Below the pieces are notes generated by a model. The model worked only from the letters and a program-made list of their open reading frames with translations, had not been told where the DNA came from and ran no database searches. From Rahnella bonaserana (GTDB lineage: Bacteria > Pseudomonadota > Gammaproteobacteria > Enterobacterales > Enterobacteriaceae), in contig NZ_JAFMOW010000068.1 in the NCBI RefSeq assembly GCF_019049675.1, positions 434,001 through 498,000 on the forward strand: a stretch of 64,000 nucleotides of DNA, read 5' to 3'. Of this stretch, positions 9,227-19,235 are shown piece by piece (within the stretch, counting starts at the first letter, position 1; each line of letters begins with the position of its first letter). The position numbers and the translations under genes were made by a program.

Positions 9227-10414
9227 ATGTTTGAGAAACGTTATCGGATCACTCTGTTATTTAACGCTAATAAAGTCTACGACCGTCAGGTAGTAGAAGG
9301 AGTAGGTGAGTATTTGCAGGCCTCACAAAGCGACTGGGATATCTTCATTGAAGAGGATTTCCGTTGCCGCATAGATAATATTAAAGACTGGCTTGGCGAC
9401 GGTGTCATTGCCGATTTTGACGACAGGGAAATCGAGACGTTGCTTAAGGATCTTAACGTTCCGATCGTCGGCGTTGGCGGTTCTTATCATCAGGAAGAGG
9501 ATTATCCGCCGGTACATTATATCGCCACAGACAACTACGCGCTGGTTGAAGCGGCCTTTATGCACCTTAAAGAGAAGGGCATCAACCGCTTCGCATTTTA
9601 CGGTTTACCGGATGCGGGCGGAAAGCGTTGGGCGCAGGAACGCGAATATGCCTTCAAAAAACTGGTATCAGCAGAGCAATATCAGGGCGTGGTGTATCAG
9701 GGAATGGAAACCGCGCCGGAAAACTGGCAGCACGCGCAAAACCGGCTGGCCGACTGGATACAAACACTCCCGCAGCAAACCGGAATTATCGCGGTGACGG
9801 ATGCGCGCGCGCGGCACCTGTTGCAGGTCTGCGAGCATCTGAATATTCCGGTGCCGGAAAAGCTCAGTGTGATTGGCATTGATAACGAAGAACTGACGCG
9901 GTATTTGTCGCGCGTGGCGCTGTCTTCCGTAGTTCAGGGTACGCGGCAGATGGGATACCGGGCGGCAAAACTTCTCCATCAGTTGCTGGATCAGCGCGAT
10001 TTACCGTTACAGCGTATTCTGGTGCCACCGGTGAAAGTGGTTGAGCGCCGTTCAACAGATTTCCGTTCTTTACGCGATCCGGCGGTCATCCAGGCCATGC
10101 ATTACATCCGTTATCACGCCTGTAAGGGCATCAAGGTTGAACAGGTTCTCGACGCCATTGGCATGTCTCGTTCCAATCTGGAAAAACGTTTTAAAGATGA
10201 AACCGGGCAAACTATTCATGGCGTGATCCACGAAGAAAAACTTGATCGCGCGCGTAACCTGCTGGCGGCGACGTCGATATCAATTAATGAGATCTCGCAG
10301 ATGTGTGGCTATCCATCGCTGCAATATTTTTATTCGGTGTTCAAGAAAGGCTACGAAATGACGCCAAAGGAATACCGCAGTATTCATGGTGAAAGTGTTT
10401 ATCAAGGTATCTGA
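9227..10414 (+). CDS. xylR: Xylose operon activator XylR
   Basis: The 395-residue protein matches E. coli XylR (392 residues). A LacI/periplasmic-binding-type sensor domain fills residues 1 to about 275 and an AraC-type double helix-turn-helix occupies about 285-390 (ALQ..QVLDAIGMSRSNLEKRFK, then INEISQMCGYPSLQYFYSVFKKGYEMTPKEYR). It binds D-xylose and activates xylAB and xylFGH. It follows xylH by 178 bases. Here, as in E. coli, it may have both read-through and its own promoter (inferred). Confidence 0.97.
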   Translation: MFEKRYRITLLFNANKVYDRQVVEGVGEYLQASQSDWDIFIEEDFRCRIDNIKDWLGDGVIADFDDREIETLLKDLNVPIVGVGGSYHQEEDYPPVHYIATDNYALVEAAFMHLKEKGINRFAFYGLPDAGGKRWAQEREYAFKKLVSAEQYQGVVYQGMETAPENWQHAQNRLADWIQTLPQQTGIIAVTDARARHLLQVCEHLNIPVPEKLSVIGIDNEELTRYLSRVALSSVVQGTRQMGYRAAKLLHQLLDQRDLPLQRILVPPVKVVERRSTDFRSLRDPAVIQAMHYIRYHACKGIKVEQVLDAIGMSRSNLEKRFKDETGQTIHGVIHEEKLDRARNLLAATSISINEISQMCGYPSLQYFYSVFKKGYEMTPKEYRSIHGESVYQGI

Positions 10415-10502
10415 AGAGTATCGTGACACGATAAAATATCTTATCAACCGTTTATGCAGGGTGCCTGGCTAGTAATTAAACATAATTCAGAAGAATATTG
10501 AT

Positions 10503-10541
10503 ACTCCCTTAGCCAATGTTTAGGCTAAGGGAGTTGTTATT
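10503..10541. terminator. Bidirectional terminator after xylR
   Basis: ACTCCCTTAGCC (10503-10514) pairs perfectly with GGCTAAGGGAGT (10523-10534) around an eight-base loop, followed on the plus strand by TGTTATTATT. It lies between the convergent ends of xylR and the decayed lyase gene and could serve both. Confidence 0.8.
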
Positions 10542-10542
10542 A

Positions 10543-13324
10543 TTACTGGAAATTAATCGTTAATGTGGTGCTTCTGCCTGCCTCATTTCCAGTTTGTACA
10601 GGGAAACAAACTCTTTGAGTTACCATGGAAAAGTTCTTTTGCCATGAAACATTGAATTCAATTTGTTTTCCTTTTTGAGAAATATCTGTACTGGTAATTT
10701 TTAGCTCAGAGTCATCAGCTTTTGCCACGAAAGAAGTGGCAGATAAAGGCTCCAAAGTAATACCCCCATAGAGAGAAAATTTTGTGCCGGGATCAATTTG
10801 ATAAATTGTTCCTGCCAGCAATTTTTTGTCATTCGATGATATGAGATGGTGATTTTCGCTCCTGGAGGTGAGGATATCATCAATATTCATCTCATCATGC
10901 GCATATATCCTGTAACCATAGCTTTCACTTGTGCTCTTGCCGTGATTTATCCAGACTGAAAAAATGTTCTGTGTAATGGGCGTTGTACTTCCTGACGTGT
11001 TTATATCTGACCAACGCCCCGTCTGATTAGCCGTTTTAACAGTAATATTTTGTCCAGGATACTCTGAAAAATCATAGGTCAGACCATTATGACTTACAGA
11101 CAGTATAGTTTTACTGGTAATGTTTTCGTTATCTGAAACAACTTGTTGTGTACTGTCAAAATATGTAATGACCGCCTGCCCGCAAAAAAGATCCTGAGCA
11201 ACGCTCGTGAGTACAGTATTCGACGTTTTAGACGTATCGATACAGGTTGCCAGACAATTTACTTGTGAAGAACTAACAATATTTGTTTTTCTGGCGCCGG
11301 AGATATGAACTTTAGATAGCGTCATTGCCAGCACGCCCGTTGTTCCATCACTGATAGCACCAACAAAATCATGACTTCCCCAACTTCCGGAACCCCATTC
11401 CATTTTAGGTCAGGTTGGATAACCAGGGTAGGCATGCAACTCTACTGTCGTGCCCGGTATTCTTTCCCAATCCCAAACCGGCTGAATATTATAATATTCA
11501 TTACCCTTTGAAGTGACCCAATAACTGCCATTACCGATATAATATCCTTTAGTATTCTCGCCATTCCCGGTCTCTGAACCCGCTGTACGGGTAGAAATCG
11601 CTTTATTCCAGAAACAGAATTTATCTGAGAAATTCACAAGATAATCATTTACCCAAAAGGCTCTGGCCCCGATAAAGATATTATTGTTGTGTTCATCCTT
11701 CGTCTGTAAACGTTTTTTCAGCTCCAACAGCGCAGGTTGTTTAGCAGAAGAACAATATGGCATGAGGATATCAGTCCAGCTAGCCCATCCCGATTGGCTC
11801 ATGGTACCGCGACTAATCGCTCTTCCCTGAGGATGTATATCGATCATTCCGGCGTAGGTATGCCACCCCAGACCTTCCGTGAGTTCATCAATCAGATTAC
11901 TAATTGCATCTTCAGCTAAGTTCAGTGAGCCACTTAAGTTTTTAATAAAACTGAAAATATTGGACAGTAATACTGTTCCATAGGAGCATGTATATAATTG
12001 TGAACAATAAACTGTACCATTCTTCGGATTGTGTTGGCTGATTGAGTAATCACTGCTAATTCCTTCTCCGTGTTCAACCCCGGTGCGGTCGACAATGTAA
12101 CATAGCTCATTCATTGCTGACAAAGACGCCAGCATGTACTGAATGTACTTATCCTCTTGTGTATTTTCCCATCCCGCTAGACTCCAAAATAATTGTATGG
12201 TAGCGAAATCAGCCTGATTAGCCCCCGTTTCGCCCATAGTTGTATTCGTGGTTTCTATTATGTAAGGTAAAAACACATCTGAAAGGTTGTTTTTTGGAAT
12301 CATTTTACAAATCAACATTGCACTAATAGCTGCATCCTTCGCAAGTCCAACTTGCCTGTCCCACCAGCTGCTTATATTGTATTTTTGGGACGCATAGAAA
12401 TTAAGTGCGCTAAAAGCCATGTTTATATAATTTGCATCTTGCACTGATGATTTAACTAAATAGCTTGCTATTGATTTAGTACGGGATAAATGAGAGTACA
12501 AAGGCGTACTATTTGTCACTTTTTGGTTTTTATCCGGATAGGTAATATCAGAAAACTTACCGTTATTAAACAGAGAATACCAATGTGCAACATCACTCGA
12601 ACTGGGGATCGGCGATGAAAGGTTTGCATTTTTAACTTTTGAGTATGTACTTTCTATATCTTTAAGAAATTCCTCAGGATAGTTATACTCCAACTTAACA
12701 AGAAGATCGGAGTTGGCAGGAGTCCAGATAATATTCCTGTAGCTCGAACCGAGGGGGCTTATCAGACTGGTTTCTTTATTTTTTTTCGCCAGCTTTAAGG
12801 AAGTTGCTTTCCTGGTTGATTTTTTTAGCTATTCTAGATGGCCAGTCATACATAGTATTGTTTTGGGAATTAATATTTAAGGTTAACTCCTCATATTTTT
12901 TTCTTCCAGACGCACTTTCGATAATGATTTTAACAGTTGTTCCTGATGGCAAATCTCCTGCTGAAGAAATGTTTTGATTTGATATCCAGTTGTCGAGGTA
13001 TGGACAGGTGGTAAATACTTTCAGCTCGCTGTCTTCTGCGGGAACCCAGATGAAATTACGGTAACTACTTCCGAGTGTATTCAGTTCCCCGTTTTCACTT
13101 CGCTCACCGGCTTTCAAATGCACATCTGCACGTCCATTTATAAAATCTGCGAGGTATTTTGGCCATGAATACATATCGAGCCTATCCTCAGGGATAGGAC
13201 ACAAGATACTGGCTTCAAAGTCTTCATCAGGGTTAATTGCAAATACATTAACTCTCTCTCCGGAAATCGCATCAGACTGAGATACTATCTGACCTTTTTC
13301 AATCCAGTTACTGATATTAGTCAT
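10543..13324 (-). pseudogene. Decayed family-8 polysaccharide lyase (two lesions)
   Basis: Three open segments on the minus strand form one broken gene: 13324-12776 (182 residues), 12693-11410 (427) and 11403-10543 (286). Removing one A from the A8 run at 12779-12786 joins the first two frames. The second and third are in one frame, split by TGA at 11410-11412. The repaired length is 2781 bases, or 926 residues. The middle segment is the alpha/alpha barrel of a PL8 lyase (hyaluronate/chondroitin/xanthan type): SSWWDRQVGL, GETGANQAD with the likely catalytic Asn, SISQH with the likely catalytic His, CSYGTVLL with the likely Tyr, QGRAISR, then WDWERIPGTTVE. The third is the beta-sandwich part (HDFVGAISDGTTGVLAM). 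Two copies of an unknown module of about 100 residues form the N-terminus. No signal peptide is visible. The substrate cannot be predicted. Confidence 0.85.
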
Positions 13325-13354
13325 GTTATATCCTTATTTTTTTGTGCCAGATAA

Positions 13355-13385
13355 TGTCTGCTCAAAAAGTTATTTTGAGCAGACA
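13355..13385 (-). other. Hairpin between the DUF1996 gene and the lyase gene
   Basis: TGTCTGCTCAAAA (13355-13367) pairs perfectly with TTTTGAGCAGACA (13373-13385), a 13-base stem with a five-base loop. It lies after the DUF1996-like gene and 31 bases before the lyase start on the minus strand, so it may be an attenuator or the terminator of the first gene. Confidence 0.65.
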
Positions 13386-13400
13386 AGTGAATCGATGTTA

Positions 13401-14824
13401 TTAAGGTTCAATCACCTTTTGATAACCGGTTAACATCAGGACCGGGGTTTTACCACTTTCTTTTGAATTAACGGTGATCGTCCGGCCATTTCGTTCGCCA
13501 CCGATGTAATATGCTACTTCGGTTTTTCCTGCTGCGATGGCTGCCCGAACGGCACTGTCGACATCTACATAACGGAATTGTTGAATATTATCCATGTAAA
13601 TACTGCCGTCTGCGGAGTATTTAAAGGACGGTTTATTATTCCAGGTTACAGTATTTCTTCCCATGAATCAGGGTCGGTAGGATAGAAGAAGATAGAGACT
13701 CCCGTATTATCACTGGTATTGCCATTGTATACGCGTATTTTATACTGGAAGGTAACACCAGGGTAATCCTCAATATTTGAAGGAAGTGCAGGGATCTTGA
13801 ATTTCATTAATGCCAGTATTTGTTTGTTCTGGTCTCGCCCGGAATTACGCCAGTCATCTTGCACTAATAAGACGGGCGCAGTGCCATAATTGGTATCAGC
13901 ATCATTCTGGTTACTGACATAAGTATCTGCTTCAGCATCGGAATAGCTGTAAGGAATGTTTGTGCCACAATCCATAGTGTAATTCATACAACGTTCAGCC
14001 ATGAATTTAGCTGCATCATCAGTCCAGGCGTTCATGAAATCGCCATGTGCGGTATAAATGCTCCCCCACAGCGGTGTCAGTTGGCCGTCGATCATCTGAG
14101 GGTCCAGCGAAAGCTGAATTTTGCTAACATCCAGAGAGGTTAACTGGGGTAAAACGTAGGCGATGTTCATATTCACTTTCGCCAGTTTCACCGGATGGTC
14201 TGCGGGACATTGGCCATTACTGTCGCTGTATACTGCATTTTTGGTGCCTTTGGCTTTCAGGTTTTTACCATCCCAACAGTCGGGGAACATGATCCCGATG
14301 TTGAACTGCACCGCATCCCCTTTGGAACGTAACCCGCAGATCTGATCTGCTGTATTGGTGTAGCCGTTGCCGTTGGCGCACAAAAAACTCACCCGCGGAT
14401 TGGGTCCTGAACCCCGGTGGTCACCGGCCAGCAGTTGCAGACCATGGGGAAATCCGCTAATCGGGTATTGTTCGACATTGTCAGCCTGATAGTAGTTGTT
14501 GATATAAGTCGGATTGACGATTTCACCATCGGGTAATTACATGGTGGGCACCCAGTAGCCGGTGCTGTCGGCGGCGTTGTCGCAGGTCGTACCGGAATGG
14601 AGCAACAGGCTTTCGGCGGTAGAAAAGGCATCCGTTGAGCGATTACCTACAAAATCATGCGACATTGCCATGCCCGGCATATCGGGCATCAAAATGGCAT
14701 CATCGGGCTTCATATGACTGAAGTTACAGTCGACGTTGGCTTGTGCATCAGCGGCTTGTGCTGCAGATATTGGTAATCCCGCTGCACAGGCGAGCAACAC
14801 TGAGGAATACAGAAGAGGTTTCAT
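13401..14824 (-). pseudogene. Decayed DUF1996 / DNRLRE-like secreted protein (two lesions)
   Basis: Three segments (14824-14537, 14392-13646 and 13664-13401) join into one gene of 474 residues after two repairs. The first two are in one frame, with TAA at 14537-14539 where a tyrosine is expected after WVPTM. The third needs one base added in the AAA run at 13654-13656, giving ...SWEENTVTWNNKPSF. Residues 1-24 are a signal peptide (MKPLLYSSVLLACAAGLPISAAQA). The next 270 or so residues resemble DUF1996 (DDAI...SHDFVGN.ST, SGTTCDNAADSTGYW, then GIMFPDCWDGK). The C-terminal part resembles a DNRLRE beta-sandwich (YVSNQNDADTNYGTAPVLLV). The function of DUF1996 is unknown to me. An AAAGGA site precedes the start. 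It is probably co-transcribed with the lyase. Confidence 0.82.
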
Positions 14825-15117
14825 TTTATTATCCTTTAAATAACGTGGGCTATATATTCAGACAGGTTTTATGTATCCGAAATTAATCATTGCATTTTAA
14901 TTTCTTTCTTCATAAATGATATTCATCCATGTCCTGTAGTACACCACAGGACGGAATTGACCGCGTTTGATTATTTTCTGAATATCTTATTCCGTCTTGA
15001 TTATTATTTTTCTTAATCTGTTTTTTGTACACGTAAAATAGGCTGAGTAGTAAAGTAATGAGGTATTTTAGAATAGTGAGGGGCGGTGTTATGCAGAGGG
15101 TAGTGAGTTAATAAATA
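14825..15117. other. Gene-free stretch upstream of the DUF1996-like gene
   Basis: This A/T-rich stretch is part of a 337-base gap without a gene. It should hold the promoter of the DUF1996-lyase pair on the minus strand. The AAAGGA ribosome site lies at its left end. I see no other recognisable element. Confidence 0.6.
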
Positions 15118-15147
15118 GCCCCACGATCAATAAAGACCGTGGGGCAG
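15105..15147 (-). terminator. Terminator after yicI
   Basis: GCCCCACG (15118-15125) pairs with CGTGGGGC (15138-15145). On the minus strand the hairpin is followed by the T-rich TATTTATTAA. It lies 17 bases beyond the yicI stop. Confidence 0.75.
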
Positions 15148-15161
15148 GATAATGATAATTT

Positions 15162-17486
15162 TTATAGCGTAATACTTAATTCGCGACACCCTGCTTCTGG
15201 GGTAAGAACCACACCCAGCGCCTGAGCCGAGAACGTACCCTGACTGAAACCGATTATGTGACCAATATTGCGCAAACAGAGGGTCCAGTCAGGCGCGTTG
15301 CCTTCACTGGTCAGGCTAATGTTGTTGCCGTTGCGGCAAGCACGCAGGGTGAAGACTGTCTTCCCGCTCAGGTCCGTAATGACGCTTTCTGCCACCGCAC
15401 CGTCTTCCAGCTCAAACAGGTGGAATTCGGTCTGCCGGCTGTAGTCGTAATCCGGCTTCTGGTCGTTACTGCCGAGCGCCAGCAAGGTATTCGGACGGAC
15501 ATACAACGGCAGGCTGTCGAAGCCATGCTGCTGACGATGCCAGCGCGAACCTTCTGCCACGTCGTTGTTGAGAAGATGCGTCCAGCGCCCTTGCGGCAGA
15601 TAAAAATCGACGTCGCCTTCTTCGCTGAAGACCGGCGCAACCAGCAAATCATCACCCAACATATACTGGCGGTCGAGATAGTCGCAGGCAGGATCTTCCG
15701 GGAATTCCAGCATCATGGCGCGCATGACCGGCGTTCCGTGGCTGGCCGCCTGTGAAGACGCGGGATACAGATACGGCATCAGGCGGCATTTAAGCTGCGT
15801 AAACTGGCGCACAACATCACAGGCCTCATCGTCATAGACCCAGGGTACACGATAGGATTTACTGCCATGCAGACGGCTGTGACTTGAAAGCAGACCGAAA
15901 GCACACCAGCGTTTGTAGATGTGCGCCGGAGCAGTATTTTCGAATCCGCCGATATCGTGGCTCCAGAAACCGAAGCCAGACAATCCGATAGATAACCCGC
16001 CGCGCAGGCTTTCTGCCATCGATTCGTAGGTGGCGTAACAGTCACCGCCCCAGTGAACCGGGAATTGCTGGGCACCGACCGATGCTGAGCGGGCGAACAG
16101 CACGGCTTCCGATGCGCCGAGTTTGTCCTGCAATGTTTCGTATACCAGTTTGTTGTATACGAACGCGTAATGGTTGTGCATTTTTTGTGGATCACAGCCA
16201 TCATGCCAGACCACGTCGGTTGGAATGCGCTCGCCGAAATCCGTTTTGAAACAGTCCACGCCCATATCCACCAGACGTTTCAGATGTCCTGCATACCATT
16301 CGCAGGCCTGTGGATTAGTGAAATCGACAATGGCCATTCCGGCCTGCCATTTGTCCCATTGCCACACCCGACCGTCCGGCCGTTTTAGCAGATAGCCTTT
16401 TTCTTTGCCTTCATGGAACAGCGGTGATTTTTGGCCGATGTAAGGGTTGATCCACACGCAGATTTTCAGCCCGCGCGCTTTCAGGCGCTGCAACATGCCC
16501 TGCGGATCCGGGAAGGTTTGCGGATCCCACTCGAAATCGCACCACTGGAAGGCTTTCATCCAGAAACAGTCGAAGTGGAAAACATGCAACGGCAACTGAC
16601 GTTTCGCCATGCCATCGATAAAGCTGTTCACTGTGGCTTCATCGTAATTAGTGGTGAAGGAGGTCGTCAGCCACAGGCCAAATGACCAGGCGGGCGGCAG
16701 CGCAGGGCGGCCTGTCAGACGGGTGTAACGGTCGAGCACTTTTTTTGGCGTCGGACCATCAATGACGAAATATTCCAGATACTCGCCCTCCACGCTGAAC
16801 TGAACTTTAGAGACTTTCTCTGATCCCACTTCAAAAGAGACACATTCAGGATGATTCACCAGCACGCCATAGCCGCGGTTGGTGAGATAGAACGGAATGT
16901 TTTTGTAGGATTGCTCAGTGCTGGTGCCACCATCGCGGTTCCAGGTTTCGACAGTCTGACCATTTTTAACCAGTGCGGTGAAACGCTCACCCAGACCGTA
17001 GACCGTTTCGCCGACGCCGAGATCCAGACGTTCCATCATGTAGGTTTTTTGCGAGTTTGCATCCTGCACATAGCCGTTAGACTTGGCGACACTGCCTGTT
17101 ATACGGCGGCCATTGCGCAGGAAATCCAGCGTCCAGTTATTGCCTTTGGTGACGCGTACGCAGAGGTCACCGCTGTGCAAAGCAGCGAATTCCTCGTTGT
17201 CTTCAAACCGCAATTCGGGTGTGTCGGATTGCAGCAGCGGATAGTGCGGGCCTTTATCTGTTTCACCATCAAAGTGAGTAATACGCACACCAATAACACC
17301 GGTTTGCGGCGAGAAAAATCGCAGCGTAAACAGCGGTGAATCCAGCTGGCTGGCGCGCTCTGACGCATCTTTCGGCGCGGCGTAAATTACCATTTCGTTG
17401 CCGGAACGCTGTACTTCAAACACCTGAAGCGGGTGCGTCAGTGTGAGACCGTCCTGGATTAACCAGTTACCGTCACTGATCTTCAT
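15162..17486 (-). CDS. yicI: Alpha-xylosidase YicI
   Basis: The 774-residue protein is a glycoside hydrolase family 31 enzyme aligned end to end with E. coli YicI (772). YicI removes alpha-linked xylose from the non-reducing end of oligosaccharides such as isoprimeverose from xyloglucan. The catalytic nucleophile Asp is in [13 protein letters not shown] and the acid/base Asp in [13 protein letters not shown]. Other blocks are [35 protein letters not shown] and [10 protein letters not shown]. No signal peptide is seen, so it is cytoplasmic. The ATG at 17486 is chosen because GGAGGAATT precedes it and it matches E. coli. It lies downstream of the symporter gene yicJ, separated by an ERIC repeat. 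Confidence 0.97.
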   Translation of the reverse strand: MKISDGNWLIQDGLTLTHPLQVFEVQRSGNEMVIYAAPKDASERASQLDSPLFTLRFFSPQTGVIGVRITHFDGETDKGPHYPLLQSDTPELRFEDNEEFAALHSGDLCVRVTKGNNWTLDFLRNGRRITGSVAKSNGYVQDANSQKTYMMERLDLGVGETVYGLGERFTALVKNGQTVETWNRDGGTSTEQSYKNIPFYLTNRGYGVLVNHPECVSFEVGSEKVSKVQFSVEGEYLEYFVIDGPTPKKVLDRYTRLTGRPALPPAWSFGLWLTTSFTTNYDEATVNSFIDGMAKRQLPLHVFHFDCFWMKAFQWCDFEWDPQTFPDPQGMLQRLKARGLKICVWINPYIGQKSPLFHEGKEKGYLLKRPDGRVWQWDKWQAGMAIVDFTNPQACEWYAGHLKRLVDMGVDCFKTDFGERIPTDVVWHDGCDPQKMHNHYAFVYNKLVYETLQDKLGASEAVLFARSASVGAQQFPVHWGGDCYATYESMAESLRGGLSIGLSGFGFWSHDIGGFENTAPAHIYKRWCAFGLLSSHSRLHGSKSYRVPWVYDDEACDVVRQFTQLKCRLMPYLYPASSQAASHGTPVMRAMMLEFPEDPACDYLDRQYMLGDDLLVAPVFSEEGDVDFYLPQGRWTHLLNNDVAEGSRWHRQQHGFDSLPLYVRPNTLLALGSNDQKPDYDYSRQTEFHLFELEDGAVAESVITDLSGKTVFTLRACRNGNNISLTSEGNAPDWTLCLRNIGHIIGFSQGTFSAQALGVVLTPEAGCRELSITL

Positions 17487-17507
17487 AATGAATTCCTCCT
17501 TTAGCCC

Positions 17508-17625
17508 TTCATCCTTCGCACTGACTCTGCGTTGGCTGCCTTCGCCAACCCCGGTCACATACCTGTGTATGCTCCCGGGGATTTACTCAGTTGCCGCCTT
17601 GATTCAGCACGAATGATTTTGGGCA
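17508..17625. repeat. ERIC repeat between yicJ and yicI
   Basis: A copy of the enterobacterial ERIC palindrome of about 120 bases. Its core GGTCACATACCTGTGTATGCTCCCGGGGATT matches the conserved ERIC centre (GTAAGCTCCTGGGGATTCAC and its partner). Ends resemble the copies at 29074 and 41273 (GCGTTGGCTGC... and TGCCGCCTTGATTCA...GAATGAT). It lies inside the yicJ-yicI transcript. Confidence 0.88.
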
Positions 17626-17663
17626 TGTTCAGTTAAATCAATTTCAGTTTTTAAAAAACAAAT

Positions 17664-19031
17664 TCATTTCATAAACTCTTGCTGATTACGGCGGATGCCC
17701 TGAGCCACTTCATCGAGAATGCGGCGCAGCAGCGGGGTGCGCAGAATGTAATAGCGTTTGCAGATGATGGCGCTCAGCAGATAGCAGACTGCCGGAACCA
17801 GAGTGAATAACGCGATAATGCTGGTCATGGTGGCCGCATTTTGAGTCGTGGCACCGGACTGATAACCGGCACCCGCCAGCATCCAGCCGATCATCGCGCC
17901 GGCCAGTGCCAGACCGAGTTTCAGCACAAACAGGGTACCGGCGAAACTGATACCGGTCAGACGCTTGCCGTCGTTCCATTCGCCGTAATCGACGGTGTCG
18001 GACATCATCACCCACTGGATCGGAGTGACAAGCTGGTGCAGAACGCCGATGACGAAGATGAAGATAAACATCAGCACGCTGCCGTTCACCGGCAGGAAGA
18101 ACATACCCATGCTCAGTACCGCCAGAATGGCGTTGGTCCACCAGAACACGCTGACTTTGCATTTCCAGTCGGTGAGTGGCTTAGCCAGTGCGCTGCCGAA
18201 CAGGTTGCCGACGGAATAGACGCCGAGGAACCAGGCGAACAGCACCGGATTTCCGAGAATATAAGTGACGTAATACATCATGGCGCCACCGCGAACCGCG
18301 ACGGCCATAATATTGAGGATGGTCAGCAGGCCGACAATGCGCCACTGATCGTTGTGCCAGATATCGCGCAAATCTTCGCGCATGGTGCCGGTCGGTTTAC
18401 CCGGATCAATACGCTCTTTGGTGGTCGCAAAACAAATCGCCAGCATGATGGCGGCGACAATCGCCAGTACCGCGATCCCGCCCTGATAACCGAGTGCCTT
18501 GTTTTCACCGCCGATATAATTCACCAGCGGCATCATCAGCACCGTACTCAGCATCCCGCCGGCGGTGGCCAGCACGAAGCGGTACGATTGCAACGAAATA
18601 CGCTGTGTCGGGTCAGAGGTGATCACGCCGCCCAGCGCGCAGTACGGAATATTCACCACGGTGTACATCAGCGTGAGCAGCGTATAGGTGATGGCGGCGT
18701 AAATCATTTTGCCGGTCATGCTGAGCTCTGGCGTTGTGTAGGTAAAGACGCAGACAATACCGAATGGAATGGCGCCAAACAGTACGTAAGGGCGGAATTT
18801 CCCCCAGCGGGTGCGGGTGCGGTCGGCCAGTAATCCCATACAGGGATCAGAAATTGCGTCCAGCGCGCGGGCGAGCAGGAACATGGTGCCGACATAACCG
18901 GCCGGTATGCCGAAGATATCGGTATAAAAGAACATCATGTAAAGCATGACGTTATCGAAAATTATATGACTGGCCGCATCGCCTAATCCATATCCAATCT
19001 TTTCCTTGACCGAAAGGATCTCAGTACTCAT
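17664..19031 (-). CDS. yicJ: Glycoside:cation symporter YicJ
   Basis: The 455-residue inner-membrane protein belongs to the GPH (glycoside-pentoside-hexuronide:cation) symporter family and matches E. coli YicJ (460). Family features include KIGYGLGDAASHIIFD at the start, DAISDPCMGLLADRTRTRWGKFRPYVLFGAIPFG (around residue 60) and the SDTVDYGEWNDGKRLTGISFAGTLFVLKLGLALAGA signature near residue 330. About twelve hydrophobic segments are evident. Substrate: alpha-xylosides such as isoprimeverose, inferred from linkage to yicI. It is the first gene of the yicJI operon, and the ATG at 19031 has only a weak ribosome site. Confidence 0.95.
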   Translation of the reverse strand: MSTEILSVKEKIGYGLGDAASHIIFDNVMLYMMFFYTDIFGIPAGYVGTMFLLARALDAISDPCMGLLADRTRTRWGKFRPYVLFGAIPFGIVCVFTYTTPELSMTGKMIYAAITYTLLTLMYTVVNIPYCALGGVITSDPTQRISLQSYRFVLATAGGMLSTVLMMPLVNYIGGENKALGYQGGIAVLAIVAAIMLAICFATTKERIDPGKPTGTMREDLRDIWHNDQWRIVGLLTILNIMAVAVRGGAMMYYVTYILGNPVLFAWFLGVYSVGNLFGSALAKPLTDWKCKVSVFWWTNAILAVLSMGMFFLPVNGSVLMFIFIFVIGVLHQLVTPIQWVMMSDTVDYGEWNDGKRLTGISFAGTLFVLKLGLALAGAMIGWMLAGAGYQSGATTQNAATMTSIIALFTLVPAVCYLLSAIICKRYYILRTPLLRRILDEVAQGIRRNQQEFMK

Positions 19032-19200
19032 TGCTTCAATGTCCGTATGAAATGGGAGAGTACAGGTTTTAACGTTTACAAGGCGTTGGGGCTATTGAGA
19101 TTTTTGTTTCTGAAATTATGTTTCTTTATTTCTGTGATCGCGCGGGGCAAACGGGGAAAAGTTGAGCGGAACAAACGGGCGAAGGACTGAACAGCGGAGT

Positions 19201-19224
19201 AAAAACCTCCCGTTACCGGGAGGT
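19201..19224 (-). terminator. Terminator of the orphan sugar-binding protein gene
   Basis: ACCTCCCG (19205-19212) and CGGGAGGT (19217-19224) form a perfect eight-base stem with a four-base loop. On the minus strand it is followed by TTTTTAC. It lies 11 bases beyond the gene's stop. Confidence 0.88.
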
Positions 19225-19235
19225 CTGTGAGGCGG

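Noticed and set aside
11410-11412. Selenocysteine or programmed readthrough at the lyase TGA
   Set aside because: No hairpin of SECIS type is evident just downstream, PL8 enzymes need no selenocysteine there, and the gene has a second lesion.
10543-14824. A novel defence or toxin system built of several small genes
   Set aside because: Frame analysis shows the several short open segments are pieces of just two broken genes.
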